From contig OY856186.1 of NCBI GenBank assembly GCA_963693315.1, positions 287,820,930 to 287,884,929 on the forward strand: 64,000 nucleotides of DNA, in the 5' to 3' direction. Made by a program: the position numbers and the translations under genes. The DNA is from Diogma glabrata. Lineage: Eukaryota > Arthropoda > Insecta > Diptera > Cylindrotomidae. A model generated the notes under the pieces. That model was not told the DNA's origin. It ran no database searches and saw nothing but the letters and a program-made list of their open reading frames with translations. This document shows, piece after piece, positions 59,854-64,000 of the stretch. Each line of letters starts with the position of its first letter. The stretch's first letter is position 1.

Positions 59854-61320
59854 TTGTTCGCTGACCCCGACAAAAAATTGACCTACACCACAAGAATTAA
59901 AGGAGAAATTCGTACGACTTCCGATATTCCAGTTTATTCTAAAGCTTACCCATACCCAATGGCCTTAAGAGAGGACGTCGAAAAACAAGTTAACGAACTG
60001 CTTAAAGATGGAATCATTAGACCTTCCAGATCGCCATACAATTCTCCAGTCTGGATCGTGCCTCGAAAGGAAGACGCATCTGATCTGAATCGAATGGTGA
60101 TAGACTACAGAAAGCTGAACTCTATAACCATCGCCGAAAAATACCCAATACCAGAAATAAATGAATTTTTTTCAAATCTTGGTAAAAATATGTGTTTCAC
60201 CACAATAGATCTCAAAAGTGGGTTCCATCAAATACCTCTTAAAACATCAGACAGAAAAAACCGCATTTTCTATAAATAATGGGAAATTTGAATTTACACG
60301 ATTACCTTTCGGTCTAAAAAATGCTCTATCGATATTCCAAAGAACACTCGATGACATTCTTAGGGAACATATAGCTAAAAGATGTTACGTCTACATTGAC
60401 GATATAATAATATTCGGAAAAGACGAAGACGAACATTTTCAAAACCTAGTACAGGTTTTTAAAACTCTTAAGGAAGCCAATATGAAAATCCAGCTCAACA
60501 AGTGCAATTTTCTTCAACAAAAAGTTGTATTTTTAGGGTTTATTGTCGGAATAGATTGAATTAAACAAAATATAAAGAAAATTAATGCAATAATCAATCT
60601 CTCAGCACCTAAGAACCTCAAAGATCTAAGATCCTTCTTAGGCATGTCAGGATATTGCCGCCGTTTTATACAGGACTATGCCAAACTAGCGAAACCCTTG
60701 ACATCCCTTTTACGAGGGGAGGATGGTCGAAACTCCAAAAATGCATCTAAAAACAAAGTAATTCATCTAAACGACCAAACACTCGTAGCTTTCAAGAGAT
60801 TGAAAACCACTCTTGTTTCGGAAGAGGTAATGTTATCCCATCCAAACTTCACAAGAGAATTTGAGTTAACAACAGACGCATCTGAATATGCTTTAGGAGC
60901 TATGCTCACACAAGACAGTAGACCAATCACTTACATTTCAAGAACTCTAAGTAAGACAGAAGAAAATTATGCGACAAACGAGAAAGAAATGCTAGCTATA
61001 ATATGGTCCTTTAATTCCCTTAGGAATTATCTGTATGGCTTTCGTAAAGTAAAAATATTTACAGACCACCAGCATTAACATATGCTCTTAGTAATAAGAA
61101 CACAAATAGCAAAATGAAACGATGGAAAGCTATTCTAGAGGAATACAACTATGAATTAAGATACAAACCTGGAAAGTCAAACGTCGTAGCAGATTCCCTT
61201 TCCCGATTACCAAGTCCTGAAGAAGTTAATGCTCTAACATCAACCCAACACAGTTCCGACAGTTCTTCACATAATCTAGTACCAACAGTTGATGCTCCAA
61301 TTAATGTTTTTCGTAATTAA
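59854..61320 (+). pseudogene. Errantivirus-like reverse transcriptase and RNase H, broken
   Basis: RT starts with SKAYPYPMALREDVEKQVNE and GIIRPSRSPYNSPVWIVPRK, followed by TTIDLKSGFHQIPLK. A frameshift near 60255 continues with FTRLPFGLKNA and the catalytic YIDDII (near 60392). TGA at 60557-60559 is in phase with the connection (LSGYCRRFI-like segment) and RNase H (ELTTDASEYALGAMLTQ, ENYATNEKEMLAIIWS). A further one-base lesion near 61075 separates the tail (LRYKPGKSNVVADSLSRLP). All catalytic motifs are still readable, but the frame is cut at least three times. Confidence 0.9.
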
Positions 61321-61418
61321 CTTATATTGAAAACGGACGATATTGAAACCAGCTATCAAACAAAAACCCTTTTTTCAACTATATTAGACACATTTTTTTA
61401 CAACCAAACTATTCCAAG

Positions 61419-62500
61419 ATGGACCTCATAACAATTTTCAAAAGATACTTAAACCCCAACGTTGTAAATGGACTTCTTACCTCAGAATCTATTATGGGAG
61501 AGGTTCAACAAATATATCCGCTTCACTTTAAGAACTATAAAATTCGTTTTACGCAAAATACGGTAGAAGACATCGGAAATGAGGCACAGCAGGATGAAAT
61601 AATCAGCAGAGAGCATAGACGAGCTCATAGAAATGCATGCGAAAATCGAATGCAAATGCTGCGTAAGTTCTACTTTACAAAAATGGTATCAAAAAATTCG
61701 GCCAAAGTTAAAGACTGTACTATATGCAAAGAAAATAAATTCGAACGGCATCCCAACCATCCAGAAATTCTCGCCACTCCTAAACCTAATCACCCCGGAC
61801 ATACAATTCACATTGACATTTTCTCCACGGCAAAACATTTCGTTCTAATAGCAATTGATAGATTTACAAAATTTGCTCAAGCAAAATTAATAAAATCTCG
61901 TGCTATTGAGCACATAAAAAAACCACTCCAAGACATATTGCTGTATTTTTGTGTACCTGTAGCTGTCGTAATAAATAACGAAAAATCTCTTAACTCAGCA
62001 TCTATCACTGGCATGATGCAAGATGACTTTCACATTAAAGTATTTACAACTCCTCCTTTTAAAAGTGAAGTAAATGGACAAGTCGAACGGTTTCACTCAA
62101 CTTTATCAGAAATCATGAGATGTTTAAAAGCAGAAGGTCCACCTCGTACATTTAAACAACTCCTCGAACGAGCGGTCAATGAGTACAACCACACGGTTCA
62201 TTCTACAACTAACAAAAAACCAGTAGAGCTTTTTTTCGGATGAATTCCCAATAATAGCCCTGAACAATCCGAACAGAATATTGAAAAATTAAAATCAAAA
62301 CAACAAAAGACATAAATTATCACAACAAGAAACGAAAACCCTTCAAACAATATTCACCGGAAGACATAATCTATGTCAAACATAACAGAAGATTGGGAAC
62401 GAAATTAACAGTTCGGTTCGTTCGAGAGGTGATAAGAGAAAATAAAAATTCCGTTATCACCGAATCTGGGAGAACAGTACACAAATCCAACATCCGTAAC
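61419..62500 (+). pseudogene. Errantivirus-like integrase, second catalytic Asp replaced
   Basis: Zinc-binding H-x3-H (HRRAH) and C-x2-C (CTICK) are present. The core has the first Asp in HTIHIDIFS and the Glu in GQVERFHSTL. Where the second Asp of the D-D-E triad is expected, the sequence is VINNEKSLNSASI, that is, Asn. TGA at 62241-62243 ends the frame. The C-terminal domain continues in shifted frames to about 62500 (YSPEDIIYVKHNRRLGTKL). It is inactive on two grounds. Confidence 0.88.
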
Positions 62501-62549
62501 TAATACCAATCGTTTAATTTTTATTACATTTAACTATTTAACCATATTA

Positions 62550-63780
62550 ATGCTGGAATTCAATTGCTTGATTTCACAAATTCCCTATTCGTATCGATTA
62601 ATATGGGTTATGCTAAAATACAAACTGGCTGTTTTAAAATAATCCATGTCATTGACCTAGACGAATACGAAAATGTTACTCTCGAAATTTTATCGCTCAT
62701 GGGTACCACTGAATCAAGACAGCATCATCTTGCTCCTTATATACTTTTCTAATTGGATCAAGTTCAAAACTTAATATTAAATTTAAAACCACATCAAAGA
62801 AAGAGGTCACTTAATTTCATAGGAAGCGCATGGAAATGGACCGCAGGGAATCCAGACAATGACGATTTTATAACTATTAAAGGAAAAATTAATAACGTTT
62901 TATATAATAATAATAAACAAGTTGTAATAAATAATTTAATAACTGAACGATTAAACAATTTAACTAAGATAAACAATGAAATCAAAAATGCACTAGCTAT
63001 TAATGAACTTCTTAATGGTAAGATAATAAAAGACGTGGAATACAAGATAAAGATACTCAAAGAAGATTTACTTACGCGATTCACTGGGCAAAATCGGGGA
63101 TTATAAATTCACATATACTGTCCAAAGTATAAATAAAGTTAGCAATTGATACATTTAAAAAGGAACATTTTCCTTTCTCTACAATCGAAGAAGCTTTAAA
63201 TTTTGCCGAAATTATAATTATTACAGATTCTAATTCGATTCTTTATATCGTAAATGTTCCTATAACAGATCATAAAATTTATGACAAAATCATTTTGAAA
63301 CCAGTAAAAAGAAATAATATTGCCACAGAGTTAGTATACGAAACAATTTTAAGAAATAATAACGAATTTTTTGCTTCAAAAGAAAATTGTGGCACGCTTA
63401 ATCTCATATCTGTATGTAAATCTAAAAACGTAATCAGTTTATCAAACACATCTTGTATTCCAAATCTTCTTAAAAGCATGTTAGCGGAATGCAATAATGT
63501 AAACAACCAACACATTCCTCAAATCGAAGAAATAACTCCAGGTATAATTCTCCTTAACAATTTTAACAGCACTATCCTAATTCAATCTATACCCCAACAT
63601 TTGGATGGCACATTTTTAATTAAATTCAATAATATCTCAATAAACATTGCCGGCCAGTCATTCACTTCACGTGAAGAAACCCAATTTCATGTTTTACCCG
63701 CAATTTTACCCGAATACTATAGTTAGAAATGATGGATGAAATTCACATCAATAACACGAACGCGATAAGCCTTCTACATT
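62550..63780 (+). pseudogene. Errantivirus-like envelope (env) remnant, broken
   Basis: Located directly after pol, in the env position. A first segment (62564-62752) ends at TAA, and the phase continues with a basic R-K-R cleavage-type site near 62778 followed by a segment ending AGNPDNDDF, typical of insect errantivirus (F-protein-related) env. A frameshift near 63095 separates the remaining ectodomain-like part, with spaced Cys residues (63295-63726). No signal peptide or complete membrane anchor can be read. It is an old, non-functional copy and is described only. Confidence 0.75.
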
Positions 63781-64000
63781 CAGATTCCTCTAGGCTTCAT
63801 CCCGACTAGAATTCTTATTTCGGTTCGAATAAGGATGATGTTTGGCCAACCAAATTGGGCATTCGGCCCTAATGAGCATTCCATATGACGACCTCATGCT
63901 GAAAGTAACGCATGTCCACATTCGTATTCCATTTGGACTAGCTAATGTGGACTGCATCTAAATTTGTGCTGCCAAAGAATATTTTCTGAATGCAGCAAAC
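63781..64000 (+). other. Tail after env, unassigned
   Basis: Less AT-rich than the rest of the window, with no frame and no LTR terminus that I can identify. It could be the start of the 3' LTR cut by the window edge, or unrelated sequence. Confidence 0.3.

Overview
The window is AT-rich eukaryotic DNA dominated by decayed and nested transposable elements. It is most likely from an insect, and probably a dipteran. The clues are an errantivirus-like (gypsy-type) element with an env region, other Ty3/gypsy elements, Jockey/CR1-type and R1-type LINEs, a Penelope-like element with a GIY-YIG domain, a Helitron, hAT-type elements, and one host-like gene with three short introns. The species is inferred from family content only. 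No bacterial operon, CRISPR array or rRNA is visible.

0-17.7 kb. A hAT-type MITE with a perfect 8-bp target duplication (2421-2671) is followed by repeat family R1 copy A (2837-4399), repeat family R2 copy A (4742-6640) and a 2.75-kb multi-hairpin palindrome (6668-9420). Fragments of three LINEs lie between 11.4 and 14.9 kb. The one convincing host-type gene is at 15944-17454: four exons encoding a 430-residue DUF2236/mpaB-like oxygenase-family protein, with a polyadenylation signal at 17622.

17.7-33 kb. A Helitron (18681-22366) carries a 2.8-kb foldback element (18866-21682) built from 19 copies of a ~148-bp unit, 7 in one orientation and 12 in the other. An array of about 19 tandem 77-bp units lies at 22868-24297. 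R2 copy B (reverse strand) precedes a broken hAT/ZMYM1-like transposase gene (26822-27945, continuing at 30157). That gene is interrupted by a 2.2-kb terminal-inverted-repeat element with its own ORF (27946-30156). R1 copy B (30442-32981) sits in a TTAA duplication and carries a ~240-bp (TA)n tract and a long hairpin.

33-47 kb. A Penelope-like element (33905 to about 42815) is split by a LINE (35202-40555, 9-bp target duplication). The LINE is itself split by a non-autonomous hAT-like element (35282-37148, 8-bp duplication). An LTR retrotransposon follows (43069-46775) that keeps gag and protease but has lost RT, RNase H and integrase.

47-64 kb. LINE and tRNA-like SINE remnants and a solo LTR (49108-49831) are followed by R2 copy C (51844-57775). 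R2 copy C is interrupted by a second internally deleted LTR element (52088-56334) that keeps gag and integrase but lacks protease and RT. The window ends in a degenerate errantivirus-like gag-pol-env provirus (58028 to about 63780) with several frameshifts and stops, and with Asn in place of a catalytic Asp in the integrase.

There is no shared pathway among the genes. The useful content is the insertion history, which can be read from target duplications, and several structured repeat families I cannot name.
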